A program made the translations under genes and the position numbers. The notes beneath the pieces were generated by a model. The model searched no databases. It was not told where the DNA came from and saw only the letters and a program-made list of their open reading frames with translations. From contig CAKOPK010000003.1 of assembly GCA_934099115.1 (NCBI GenBank), positions 37,876 to 101,875 on the forward strand: a stretch of DNA of 64,000 nucleotides. Direction: 5' to 3'. Below, in pieces: positions 36,103 through 43,581 of this stretch. Position 1 is the stretch's first letter, and every line of letters starts with the position of its first letter. The stretch comes from an uncultured Bacilli bacterium (GTDB lineage Bacteria > Bacillota_I > Bacilli_A > RF39 > UBA660).

Positions 36103-36633
36103 TTACTTTTTTGGTGCTAATAGCATAAACATTTGGCGACCTTCCATTTTAGGATCAGCTTCAATAGTTGATACTTCACTTAAGCTTTCTGCGAAACGCA
36201 TTAAAACATCTTTTCCTAATTCTGGTCTAGCCATTTGGCGGCCTTTAAAACGAATAAATGCTTTAATTCTATGCCCTTTTACTAAATAATCCTTAGCATT
36301 TCTCACTCTAGTTTCAAAATCATGAATATCAATAGTTGTAGATAAACGATATTCTTTTAATTCTTTATTCGTTTCTCTTTGCTTCTTTTGCTGTTCTTTC
36401 AATCTCTTTTGTCTTTCATAACGATACTTATTATAATCCATAATTTTTGCTACGGCCATATTGCCATTTTCATTCATTAGAACTAAATCTAAGCCCGCAT
36501 ATCTAGCTAAAGTTAGAGCATCTGCTAATTTTTTTTGACCCATTTGTTCTCCATTTGGACCAATAACCATCATTTCGCTTACTCTAATTTGCTCATTGAT
36601 AGGTAACTCTTTATTCACACTTGCTATATCAAT
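36103..36633 (-). CDS. infC: Translation initiation factor IF-3, probable ATT start
   Basis: Controls start-codon selection on the 30S subunit. N domain NKELPINEQIRVSEMMVIGP and C domain KEYRLSTTIDIHDFETRVRN ... DPKMEGRQMFMLLAPKK are complete. No ATG fits: the frame opens at ATT (36631-36633, reading DIASVNKEL) just after GGAGGTGC, or at a GTG (36616-36618) too far from that site. Non-standard ATT starts are known for infC in several bacteria and serve autoregulation. The ribosome site is very close to the ATT, so the start is not certain. Confidence 0.93.
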   Translation of the reverse strand: MDIASVNKELPINEQIRVSEMMVIGPNGEQMGQKKLADALTLARYAGLDLVLMNENGNMAVAKIMDYNKYRYERQKRLKEQQKKQRETNKELKEYRLSTTIDIHDFETRVRNAKDYLVKGHRIKAFIRFKGRQMARPELGKDVLMRFAESLSEVSTIEADPKMEGRQMFMLLAPKK

Positions 36634-36639
36634 GCACCT

Positions 36640-36760
36640 CCATAATTAAAAAGGTAGAATACTTCTATTCCACCTAAACCTTATATTTTTTATTCATATA
36701 TTTGGCTTTTTACCTATAGATATTCTCTATCAGGTGGAATAAAATTCGCTTTCCTTTTTC
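36640..36760 (-). promoter_or_regulatory. infC leader: attenuator of L20-leader type
   Basis: On the minus strand a terminator AGGTGGAATA-GAAG-TATTCTACCT plus five T lies just before infC. An upstream segment TTATTCCACCT is complementary to its 5' arm and could form the competing antiterminator. This layout matches L20-controlled leaders of Firmicutes infC operons. Confidence 0.78.
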
Positions 36761-36772
36761 AATTTCTTTATC

Positions 36773-36801
36773 ATTATATAATTAATATATGTATTTGTCA
36801 A
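36773..36801 (-). promoter_or_regulatory. Sigma-A promoter of infC-rpmI-rplT
   Basis: -35 TTGACA (36796-36801), 17-base spacer, -10 TATAAT (36773-36778): a consensus promoter. Confidence 0.88.
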
Positions 36802-36817
36802 GAATATAATGTCAAAA

Positions 36818-36846
36818 AAGCAAAAAAGAGACTTAATTTAATCTCT
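36818..36846 (-). terminator. Terminator containing the stop of yqeY
   Basis: Arms AGAGATT/AGTCTCT with six T; the TAA stop is in the loop. Confidence 0.72.
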
Positions 36847-37267
36847 CTTTTACTAATTTACTAACTAAGCTCATATCTGCATTTGTTATTTTAGTATTAA
36901 CTACTTTCATAACATTTCCCATATCTTTCATAGAAGAAGGCTTTAATTCTGTAAATACTTCATCAATAACTTTTACAATCTCTTCTTCTGTCATTTCTTC
37001 AGGTAAATAATTACTTAATACAGATATTTCTTGATTTAATTTTAATACTTCCTCTTCTTTATTATATTTTTGATATTCTGCAATACTATCTTTACGACTT
37101 TTTACTTGTCTTTTAATAACAGCAATTACATCATCATCTGTTAATTCTTGTTTTTTATTAATACTTTCTAATTGCATAGCACTCTTTAACATTCTTAATA
37201 CTGATAAAGTAAATTTGTCGCCAGACTTCATTGCATTTTTTAAATCAATTGCTATTTTTTCATTCAT
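36833..37267 (-). CDS. YqeY/GatB-tail-like protein
   Basis: 144 residues of the YqeY family, related to the C-terminal domain of GatB: NEKIAIDLKNAMKSGDKFTL, SVLRMLKSAMQ, VIAVIKRQVKSRKDSIAEY and LSNYLPEEMTEEEI. Thought to bind tRNA or nucleic acid; role unproven. ATG at 37267 has GAGGG upstream. It follows rpsU by 13 bases, the standard rpsU-yqeY pair. Confidence 0.9.
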   Translation of the reverse strand: MNEKIAIDLKNAMKSGDKFTLSVLRMLKSAMQLESINKKQELTDDDVIAVIKRQVKSRKDSIAEYQKYNKEEEVLKLNQEISVLSNYLPEEMTEEEIVKVIDEVFTELKPSSMKDMGNVMKVVNTKITNADMSLVSKLVKERLN

Positions 37268-37280
37268 TATGATTTCCCTC

Positions 37281-37466
37281 TTAATAATTTTTATGCTTTC
37301 TAGCATTTCTAATTTGTTCTTTTTTTTCATTTCTACGTCTTACGCCTGGTTTTTCATAATGTTTTCTTTTCTTTAACTCAGAAGGGACACCGCTTCTAGC
37401 AACTTTAGCTTTAAATTTCTTTAATGCTCCATCAACGTTTCCATTTTGAACTACTACTTTAGTCAT
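37281..37466 (-). CDS. rpsU: Ribosomal protein S21
   Basis: 61 residues: TKVVVQNGNVDGALKKFKAK, VARSGVPSELKKRKHYEKPG, then a basic tail. Complete S21 with a strong GGGAGG ribosome site and a clear promoter. Confidence 0.95.
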   Translation of the reverse strand: MTKVVVQNGNVDGALKKFKAKVARSGVPSELKKRKHYEKPGVRRRNEKKEQIRNARKHKNY

Positions 37467-37500
37467 ATAATAATCCCTCCCTTCCGTTTTTTCAATTTAT

Positions 37501-37529
37501 AGTATAACACCAAACATTTTGTATATCAA
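37501..37529 (-). promoter_or_regulatory. Sigma-A promoter of rpsU-yqeY
   Basis: -35 TTGATA (37524-37529), 17-base spacer, -10 TATACT (37501-37506). Confidence 0.78.
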
Positions 37530-37542
37530 GTTATTTTAGGCT

Positions 37543-37737
37543 TTATTCTACAATTTCTTCACTATAAATAGGCTTTTTTTCTAATTCTTTTTGATACAAC
37601 TCTTCTTTAATATCATTTTTAAGTGCATTTAAAAATGTTTGTTTGTAATTATTAATCATCAATACTGATAACATCATAACAATAAATACTAAAAAGAAAG
37701 AATATACCAAATACATGGATGCAAACCCTTTTTTCAT
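37543..37737 (-). CDS. Small ComGG-like pseudopilin candidate
   Basis: 64 residues starting MKKGFASMYLVYSFFLVFIV: a short basic leader ending in G, then a 22-residue hydrophobic stretch and a charged tail ending KKPIYSEEIVE. This is a class III (prepilin-peptidase) signal without the usual Glu at position 5, a feature also seen in ComGG-type minor pilins. The two other pseudopilins in the window are at 51-52 kb. It lies downstream of the bacteriocin terminator and is probably not part of that locus. Confidence 0.55.
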   Translation of the reverse strand: MKKGFASMYLVYSFFLVFIVMMLSVLMINNYKQTFLNALKNDIKEELYQKELEKKPIYSEEIVE

Positions 37738-37762
37738 TTTGCCTCACCAAATCAATTATATC

Positions 37763-37790
37763 AGAAAAAAAGAGCTTGGGGAACTCTTTT
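37763..37790 (-). terminator. Terminator of the GG-leader peptide operon
   Basis: Minus-strand arms AAAGAGTT/AGCTCTTT, loop CCCCA, then seven T, immediately after the last peptide gene. Confidence 0.82.
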
Positions 37791-37945
37791 TAACAATATT
37801 TTTTCTTTGAAAATAATCTTCGAATAGAAGAACCTACCATTTTACCTACACTTATTGTAAGAGAAAGAAATCTAGAAACAGAATTTAACATATTACTTGA
37901 CATTCCTCCTTTGATTTCTAGTAGGGTTATATTATTTAGTTGCAT
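37790..37945 (-). CDS. Double-glycine-leader peptide 3 (putative bacteriocin precursor)
   Basis: 51 residues. The leader MQLNNITLLEIKGG fits the LSxxELxxIxGG pattern cut by C39 peptidases. The predicted 37-residue mature peptide starts MSSNMLNSVSRFLS, contains a GKMVG (GxxxG) motif, is strongly basic at its end (RRLFSKKKYC) and has a single C-terminal cysteine. It was too short for ordinary gene calling. The gene starts ten bases after the stop of peptide 2 and is followed at once by a terminator. A GxxxG motif is typical of two-peptide class IIb bacteriocins, but activity is inferred only. Confidence 0.82.
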   Translation of the reverse strand: MQLNNITLLEIKGGMSSNMLNSVSRFLSLTISVGKMVGSSIRRLFSKKKYC

Positions 37946-37954
37946 ACTTAAATC

Positions 37955-38086
37955 CTAACATTTGTCTGGATAGATTATTCCATATATAACGGAAGCTACA
38001 AACACAGTTGCTACTCCAATTAATCCCCAAATAGTACTTTTAAATCCTCCAGATATTGTTAACAATTCTTCTTGCTTTAGTACCAT
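37955..38086 (-). CDS. Double-glycine-leader peptide 2 (putative bacteriocin precursor)
   Basis: 43 residues. The leader MVLKQEELLTISGG is a textbook C39 substrate. The predicted 29-residue mature peptide (FKSTIWGLIGVATVF ... YPDKC) is a hydrophobic membrane-spanning stretch with GxxG and SxxxG spacings and a single C-terminal cysteine. The ribosome site AAGGAG is seven bases from the ATG. The gene overlaps the end of peptide 1 by ten bases, so the two are translationally coupled. It is likely to pair with the cationic peptide 1 or 3. Confidence 0.85.
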   Translation of the reverse strand: MVLKQEELLTISGGFKSTIWGLIGVATVFVASVIYGIIYPDKC

Positions 38087-38190
38087 AAGCGTCTCCTTTT
38101 TACTAATCTGCCTAATAAACTAATAAAGCTTAGCCATATAGAGCAACCACCTTCTATTTCTAGAAGTTTCAAATTACTTAATTTTTCCAT
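38077..38190 (-). CDS. Double-glycine-leader peptide 1 (putative bacteriocin precursor)
   Basis: 37 residues. The leader MEKLSNLKLLEIEGG is directly followed by cysteine. The predicted 22-residue mature peptide (CSIWLSFISLLGRLV then KRRRLWY) is amphipathic and strongly cationic at its C-terminus, the composition of membrane-active peptides. It lies two genes downstream of the C39 exporter, in the same direction. Cleavage after GG would place Cys at position 1. Confidence 0.85.
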   Translation of the reverse strand: MEKLSNLKLLEIEGGCSIWLSFISLLGRLVKRRRLWY

Positions 38191-38207
38191 TCTTCTCTTC
38201 CCTTTCA

Positions 38208-38342
38208 TCAAAATGCTCTTATTATCTTTAAACCAATATAAATTTCTAATAATAAAATAATTAAAATAAATAGTAGTCTACTAAGATAAAATTTTGGTCT
38301 TTGTTTTAGAAAAGCTATCTTATTGTTATATACTTGAAACAT
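38208..38342 (-). CDS. 44-residue single-pass membrane peptide in the bacteriocin operon
   Basis: MFQVYNNKIAFLKQRPKFYL, then a 19-residue hydrophobic helix and a short basic end. The AGGAGGAGAAA ribosome site is strong, and the gene overlaps the end of the exporter gene (38326) by 17 bases. No GG leader. It could be the immunity protein, or a miniature accessory protein resembling the N-terminal anchor of HlyD-type partners of C39 exporters. A truncated accessory gene cannot be excluded. Confidence 0.72.
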   Translation of the reverse strand: MFQVYNNKIAFLKQRPKFYLSRLLFILIILLLEIYIGLKIIRAF

Positions 38343-40380
38343 TTTCTCCTCCTAGCTCAAATATTTTATCAAACTCACTGGATACATCTTTGTGCGATAC
38401 ATAAATTAAAGTTTTATCCGAAAAATATTTTTTAACATTTTTAATAATAGTTTTCTCCATTTCAATATTTACCTCGCTTAAAGCTTCATCTAAAATCAAA
38501 ATTTTGCAATTCTTTAATAATGCTCTTGCTAAGATTATTCGTTGTTTTTCTCCTCCACTCAAGTTATTAATGGAAGCATTAATATACGTTTGATATCTAT
38601 TTTTCTTCTTAGATATGATGTTTTCTAATTCACAAATTTTAGCAACTTTTAAAAATTCTATTTCATCAATATTTCTATCGCATATTATGTTTTCTAATAT
38701 AGTTCCAGAAAATATTTTTTCATTTTGGCTTACATATGTAATATTATTTCTAATTGAATTTAAGCTATAATCTTGTTCACTCGTACTGCCTATTCTTATT
38801 ATTCCTCTATAATTATTTTCTTGATAGCTTATTAACTTACATATAGTTGATTTACCGGTACCACTAGGGCCCATTAATAAAACCTTTTCTTGACTATTAA
38901 TTTTCAAATTTAAATCTTCTAAAATATTATTAAAATGATTATAGGAAAAAGTTAAGTTTTCTATGAGTATGGAGTTATTTTCTATTTGGTCTAAGCCAGT
39001 GTTTAAATCTTCTCTAGGAATATTTATAAAATCTTTAAGTTTATTAAAAGACGCCTTTAAATAATCAATTCTTGGTAATAAATCAAGAAGTTCTTTGATA
39101 GGATTTATTAAATATAATAAAACGCTATTAAAGGTAATCAAACTTAATAAATCAAGTTTATTAATAGATACTAGATAAATTCCTGCACTAGTTATTAAAA
39201 AAGTTCCTATTTCATAAATAACATTTTTTACACATTCTAAATTTTCAATCATAATATTTAATTTTAAATTGCTCTTCAACATGAGAATTAATTTATTTTC
39301 AATTCTATTAAGAAAATTATCAGTTAAGCCTAAATTTTTAATACTTGTATTCATTTCTATAGTCTCTATTAAGCCAGTATTAAAATCTGTAGAAGTTTCA
39401 ATGTTTTCTTTTATTTTTCTTTTTAAGAATATATTGATTATTAAGTTGTATGAAATAAGAAAAATAATCATGAGTAGAAGCACTAAAAATAATTTGTTGC
39501 TTATCCAAAATAAAACCAAACTAGAGCCAATAATCAAAATCGAATTTAGAATAATTGTTGTGAATATTTCTCCAATAAGATTTTTTATCTCATTAAGCTC
39601 ATTAATTCTTGAAACAATTTCTCCTGTCGAACGATTCTGAATAAAATTTAAAGGAAGACTTAATATATGAGCTAAAAATTCTGAAAATATCGTTACATCT
39701 ATATTTTTATTTAAATAAATTAAATTATAGTTCTTAAGATGAACAAATAAAACTTTTAAAATCATCAAGCCTAGAAAGAATAATATTATGTTTTTTAAAA
39801 TTGAACTTTGTATTTTCATTAAAGCAACTTGGAAATAAAAACTTGAAAATATAGTGATGAATGTAATAAAAATATTCATCCAACATATTTGAAAAAATTG
39901 TTTTTTGTTTTTTGTTATAAGTTCTAAGAGTAAAGTAAGTATATTTATATTATTTTCATAAAAAGGTATTTTAGTTACTGGTGTGAATATTAGTATGATA
40001 TTATCCCAAGCTTCACAAAATTCTTTTTTAGAAACTTTTATTTTCCCTCTAGCTGGGTCCATAATCCAAACATATTTCTTAGTTATTTTATATACAACTA
40101 CAAAATGATTAAGACCATTTTTTAAAACTACATGCGCGATTGCTGGTAAGTATATGTTTTCATCATCTATGCTATCTGCTTTCATTCCTATAGCTTCAAA
40201 GCCATAATTTTTAGCAGCATTTATTAAATGAAATGCAGTTGTTCCAAAATTGGTTGTATTGGTGTCTTCTCTTATTTTTTCAAGCGGAACATAACCTCCA
40301 TAATATTTAATAATGCATAGTAGAGAACAAGCTCCACAATCTTTTAAATCTTGTTGTAAAACATTTTCTATTTTTGCCAT
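38326..40380 (-). CDS. C39-peptidase-containing ABC exporter (bacteriocin/peptide maturation and secretion)
   Basis: 684 residues. The N-terminal C39 cysteine peptidase has the motif QQDLKDCGACSL with catalytic Cys15, His92 (NHFVVVY) and Asp108 (IMDPARG), all present. A six-helix membrane domain follows (~160-440), then the ATPase with Walker A GPSGTGKST, signature LSGGEKQRIILARALL, Walker B ILILDEALSE and H-loop YVSHK. Such proteins cut GG leaders and export the mature peptide in one step. Three matching substrates lie directly downstream. No separate HlyD-like accessory gene is present. Confidence 0.95.
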   Translation of the reverse strand: MAKIENVLQQDLKDCGACSLLCIIKYYGGYVPLEKIREDTNTTNFGTTAFHLINAAKNYGFEAIGMKADSIDDENIYLPAIAHVVLKNGLNHFVVVYKITKKYVWIMDPARGKIKVSKKEFCEAWDNIILIFTPVTKIPFYENNINILTLLLELITKNKKQFFQICWMNIFITFITIFSSFYFQVALMKIQSSILKNIILFFLGLMILKVLFVHLKNYNLIYLNKNIDVTIFSEFLAHILSLPLNFIQNRSTGEIVSRINELNEIKNLIGEIFTTIILNSILIIGSSLVLFWISNKLFLVLLLMIIFLISYNLIINIFLKRKIKENIETSTDFNTGLIETIEMNTSIKNLGLTDNFLNRIENKLILMLKSNLKLNIMIENLECVKNVIYEIGTFLITSAGIYLVSINKLDLLSLITFNSVLLYLINPIKELLDLLPRIDYLKASFNKLKDFINIPREDLNTGLDQIENNSILIENLTFSYNHFNNILEDLNLKINSQEKVLLMGPSGTGKSTICKLISYQENNYRGIIRIGSTSEQDYSLNSIRNNITYVSQNEKIFSGTILENIICDRNIDEIEFLKVAKICELENIISKKKNRYQTYINASINNLSGGEKQRIILARALLKNCKILILDEALSEVNIEMEKTIIKNVKKYFSDKTLIYVSHKDVSSEFDKIFELGGENVSSI

Positions 40381-40540
40381 CTATTATGCCTCCCTTCGTT
40401 ATAATTAATACATATTTTTTAGCGAAAGTCCAGGGATTTGGCCGCTTTGGTTAATATCTTATTTATGGAAGACATACATCGACAAATTTTGCACTTTTTT
40501 TATGTATAATAGCCAATCAAAAAGAAAGGAAGAGATAAAT
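40381..40540. promoter_or_regulatory. Divergent control region between exporter and XRE regulator
   Basis: About 160 bases. Plus strand: an exact TATAAT lies within the sequence that would encode an upstream ATG, placing the regulator's start downstream. Minus strand: a weak TGGACT ... TATTAA promoter for the exporter operon. A GC-rich patch at about 40425-40453 (AGCGAAAGTCCAGGGATTTG and onward) stands out in the AT-rich gap and overlaps the minus -35, so it is a candidate operator. Confidence 0.45.
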
Positions 40541-40990
40541 TTGACAGGACTTGAAATAGCTACTAAAAGAATCAATTCTAACTTAACTATAAAAGAAATG
40601 GCCAGAATTTTAAATATTAGTATAAGTAAATATAAAATGGTAGAAAGCAAAAATATGCCTTTAAAGCTAGACGAAATAAATTCTTTTTGTAATACTTTTA
40701 ATATTTCTCTAGATACATTTTTTGGTTTAAATAAAAAGAAAAAACAAGATAATATTTATCAAAATATAAATTATTCTTATCTAAAATTTAGTTTAAAATA
40801 TTATAGAAAGATGGCTCGAATTAGTCAAAAAGGCTTAGCAAATATCCTCGGATTCTCTGTATCTACAATTTCTTTATACGAAAGAAATGCCCATAAAGCA
40901 AGCAGTATATATATATATTTATTTGCTAATTACTTTCATGTTTCTATAGATTATATGTGTGGCAAAAGTTTACAAAAATTTTTATATTAA
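40541..40990 (+). CDS. XRE-type regulator with two HTH domains
   Basis: About 149 residues from a TTG start at 40541 behind AAAGGAAG. The in-frame ATG at 40502 overlaps the only good -10 box, so it is unlikely to be used. Two helix-turn-helix regions: a degenerate one (NLTIKEMARILNISISKYKM) and a canonical one (RISQKGLANILGFSVSTISL ending in YERN). The divergent position next to the exporter suggests it controls the bacteriocin locus. There is no sensor kinase nearby, so this would be one-component control. Confidence 0.8.
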   Translation: MTGLEIATKRINSNLTIKEMARILNISISKYKMVESKNMPLKLDEINSFCNTFNISLDTFFGLNKKKKQDNIYQNINYSYLKFSLKYYRKMARISQKGLANILGFSVSTISLYERNAHKASSIYIYLFANYFHVSIDYMCGKSLQKFLY

Positions 40991-41013
40991 AAAAGAAGTT
41001 TAATTATCTTCTA
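40988..41013 (-). terminator. Weak terminator at the end of the AI-2E-family gene
   Basis: Arms AGAAG/CTTCT with six T; the TAA stop lies in the loop. The short stem makes it uncertain. Confidence 0.5.
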
Positions 41014-42163
41014 AAACCTCTTTTATAAAAATTTCATCATCTTTAAATAAATCATATTTTTTTACAATAAACTTAAATATTACTTTCATAAGAGCTATAC
41101 AAGGAGTCGCAATAACCATACCAAGTATTCCAAAATAGTGAGCAAATACTAATAAACCAATCATAATTGTTACTGGATGTAAATGGGTTGTTTTACTCAT
41201 AACAATTGGTTGTAATATATAGTTTTCTACTAACTGAACAACTACACATACAATTAATACAGCAATGCCTGTTATGGAACCTTGACTAAAGCCAACTATT
41301 ACTGCAGCAGCTCCTCCAATATATGGTCCTATATAGGGAATTAAATCTGTTAAACCACAGAATACTCCAAATAATAATGGTGCATTTAAGCCAACAATAG
41401 CAAACCCTATCGTATCACAAACAAATACCATAAATGCTACTAAAAGAGTTCCACTAATTGTTTTTCTTACTTCTTTGCCAATATCAGTCAATAATACTTC
41501 CATCTCATATTTATTCTTATTAGGAACTAATTTAAGAAAATGTTTAGCAATCGCATCAAAATCAAATAGCATATATAAACCAACTACTAAACTAATTAAA
41601 ATAGTACCTATACCAGAAAATAAATTTCCTAAAATATCAATTAATGATGTTGGAAGTGAATTTGTAAACTTTAATAAATATTCTCCTACTCCCGAAAATA
41701 AATTATCTTTTAATCCTGATACATCTAAGCCACTAATAGCAACTTGGTCTAAAAAATCATTCATTACAACTTTAAATTTATCTAATATTGCCGGCAAAGT
41801 TATGATTAATTCATTAATTTGATTATATAAAGTTGGGATTAATATTCTTAAAAATATATAAATAAATATTAAAAATATTGCATATACAAGTAAACTACCC
41901 CATATTCTCGGTAATCCTTTTTGATTTAATTTCTTTACAATTGGATTTAACAACCAAGCAATAACAAAACCTATAAATAATGGTGATAAAACTTTAAGGA
42001 AAGTAAGTAAAATATGCCATACATTTAAATTTTTTAAAATAATTGTTCCACATAATATAATGGCTACAATCATAACGATATACAATAGCTTTAATATTTT
42101 CTTAGTTAAAGATACTACCTCATTTACTTCTTCGTTATTTATTTCCTTAAATTTTTTATTCAT
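41000..42163 (-). CDS. AI-2E (YtvI/PerM)-family membrane protein
   Basis: 387 residues with seven to eight membrane segments and the family motifs: FIGFVIAWLLNPIVKKL at the N-terminal third and FGVFCGLTDLIPYIGPYIGG followed by VQLVENYILQPIVMSKTTHL in the C-terminal third. The family includes putative permeases and Na+/H+ antiporters; YtvI is a sporulation-linked member, but this copy cannot be assigned. It starts one base after the frr stop. Confidence 0.9.
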   Translation of the reverse strand: MNKKFKEINNEEVNEVVSLTKKILKLLYIVMIVAIILCGTIILKNLNVWHILLTFLKVLSPLFIGFVIAWLLNPIVKKLNQKGLPRIWGSLLVYAIFLIFIYIFLRILIPTLYNQINELIITLPAILDKFKVVMNDFLDQVAISGLDVSGLKDNLFSGVGEYLLKFTNSLPTSLIDILGNLFSGIGTILISLVVGLYMLFDFDAIAKHFLKLVPNKNKYEMEVLLTDIGKEVRKTISGTLLVAFMVFVCDTIGFAIVGLNAPLLFGVFCGLTDLIPYIGPYIGGAAAVIVGFSQGSITGIAVLIVCVVVQLVENYILQPIVMSKTTHLHPVTIMIGLLVFAHYFGILGMVIATPCIALMKVIFKFIVKKYDLFKDDEIFIKEVLEDN

Positions 42164-42164
42164 A

Positions 42165-42695
42165 CTAAACCCTCATTAACTCGATTTCTTTTTCCTTAAA
42201 GATTTCGTCTATCTTTTTATTATATGTATTAATATTTTCTTGTATATCTTCTAAATATAATTTTTCTTCATCCTCTGGCAATTCCATTTTTTTAATATCA
42301 TTATTAGCGTCTTGGCGAATATTTCTTAATGCTACTCTTGCTTCTTCACATATCATTTTAGCTTGGCGAACATAATCTTTTCTTTTTTCTTCCGTAAGTT
42401 CAGGTACTGTTAAAATGATTAATTCTCCATTATTTGTTGGCGTAATACCAATATTAGCCTCATTAATAGCTCTTTCTATTTCTTTTAAGGCTCCACGATC
42501 AAATGGTTTAATCATTAAGCTTCTTGCTTCTGGCACAGTTATATTTGCTAAACTTTGAATAGGAGTTGGTACCCCATAATAATTAGCCATAATTCCATTT
42601 AACATAGCCGGATTAGCTCTACCAGCTCTTATATTTAAAAGCCTTGCTTCTAAATTTTCTATTGCTTTTTGCATTTTTGTTTCTACTTCATCCAT
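42165..42695 (-). CDS. frr: Ribosome recycling factor
   Basis: Splits the post-termination ribosome with EF-G. 176 residues: LEARLLNIRAGRANPAMLNG, VPTPIQSLANITVPEARSL, RKDYVRQAKMICEEARVALR and ending EKEIELMRV. Usually preceded by tsf and pyrH; here an unknown gene takes the place of pyrH. Strong AGGAGGAAT ribosome site. Confidence 0.96.
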   Translation of the reverse strand: MDEVETKMQKAIENLEARLLNIRAGRANPAMLNGIMANYYGVPTPIQSLANITVPEARSLMIKPFDRGALKEIERAINEANIGITPTNNGELIILTVPELTEEKRKDYVRQAKMICEEARVALRNIRQDANNDIKKMELPEDEEKLYLEDIQENINTYNKKIDEIFKEKEIELMRV

Positions 42696-42807
42696 ATTCT
42701 ATTATTCCTCCTTAATTGAATATTATAACATCATTATATCCAAAATTACCCAATTTTACAAGCTTCTAACTACTTATATTAATATATATGGCAATTTTTT
42801 CATCTTA

Positions 42808-43392
42808 TTAATTACTACTTAAATAATTAGTAAACATCGTTTTAAAATTATTAAGTTTTATTCCTTTTCGATAATCAGTCCAATAATCCTCTGGAGTTAA
42901 ATTACCAATCATAATAGCAGTTTCATTATCATAATAAAGAATCTCCCCTTTTTTTACAATAATTAGCGTCGGGGCATTTATATTTTGTACGCCAACATCA
43001 TTTGTAAGAACATAATTCTTTAATTTTAAAACAATACTCTGATAAGTCCCATTTTTATTTTGTCTATCTTCATAAAAATTATAATACAAGACTTCTTTAA
43101 TTCCTGTTTCTTTTGCGGCTTCATTTATAATATTTGCATAATATCCACTCCATACATTTTCTGGAAATCCCATAAAAATAATAGCACTTCCATTTTTCAT
43201 AATAGAATAAATATCTGTAGCATTCGAATAAACAAAAACATTGTCTTTATTAACATTGGCATACTCAGAATCAAATTTTTCATTATCAACATTTATTTTA
43301 TGACTAAAATCTCTAGTGCCTATATAAATAAACGCTGCTATAATAAAAATAAATAATAAACCTTGTAATATTTTAATTGCCTTCTTATTCAT
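42808..43392 (-). CDS. Membrane-anchored thioredoxin-like protein without active-site cysteines
   Basis: 194 residues: N-terminal membrane anchor (~8-24) and an extracytoplasmic domain with the order NGSAIIFMGFPENVWSGYYA, IINEAAKETGIKEVLYYNFY and a cis-Pro-like strand NAPTLIIVKKGEILYY. The layout matches thioredoxin-like bacteriocin-transport accessory proteins, where GFPxCxxC would be expected; here both cysteines are replaced (PENVWS). It should therefore be redox-inactive. It lies between tsf and frr. The assignment is by pattern only. Confidence 0.65.
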   Translation of the reverse strand: MNKKAIKILQGLLFIFIIAAFIYIGTRDFSHKINVDNEKFDSEYANVNKDNVFVYSNATDIYSIMKNGSAIIFMGFPENVWSGYYANIINEAAKETGIKEVLYYNFYEDRQNKNGTYQSIVLKLKNYVLTNDVGVQNINAPTLIIVKKGEILYYDNETAIMIGNLTPEDYWTDYRKGIKLNNFKTMFTNYLSSN

Positions 43393-43551
43393 AATCATTC
43401 ACCACTTATTAGTATTATAACATCTTAAAACATTTATATTAAATGAAAACCACTAAATTATGTTAAATAAGTGTCGAATATTGTTTTTTTCATAAAAAAA
43501 ATTAAAAATTGGATGTTTTTATTTTTAGTTTATATGAACTTTCCTATAAGA

Positions 43552-43581
43552 TAAAAAAAGGAAACTCTGTTAGTTTCCTTT
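43552..43581 (-). terminator. Terminator formed by the last codons of tsf
   Basis: Ten-bp arms AAAGGAAACT/AGTTTCCTTT with loop AACAG and seven T; the TAA stop begins in the arm. Confidence 0.88.

Noticed and set aside
37543..37737. Counting the 64-residue gene as a fourth bacteriocin precursor
   Set aside because: It has a prepilin-type KG signal rather than a GG leader, and lies beyond the operon's terminator.
40502..40540. Extending the XRE regulator to the ATG at 40502
   Set aside because: That ATG overlaps the TATAAT box, and no ribosome site precedes it; the TTG at 40541 has a good one.
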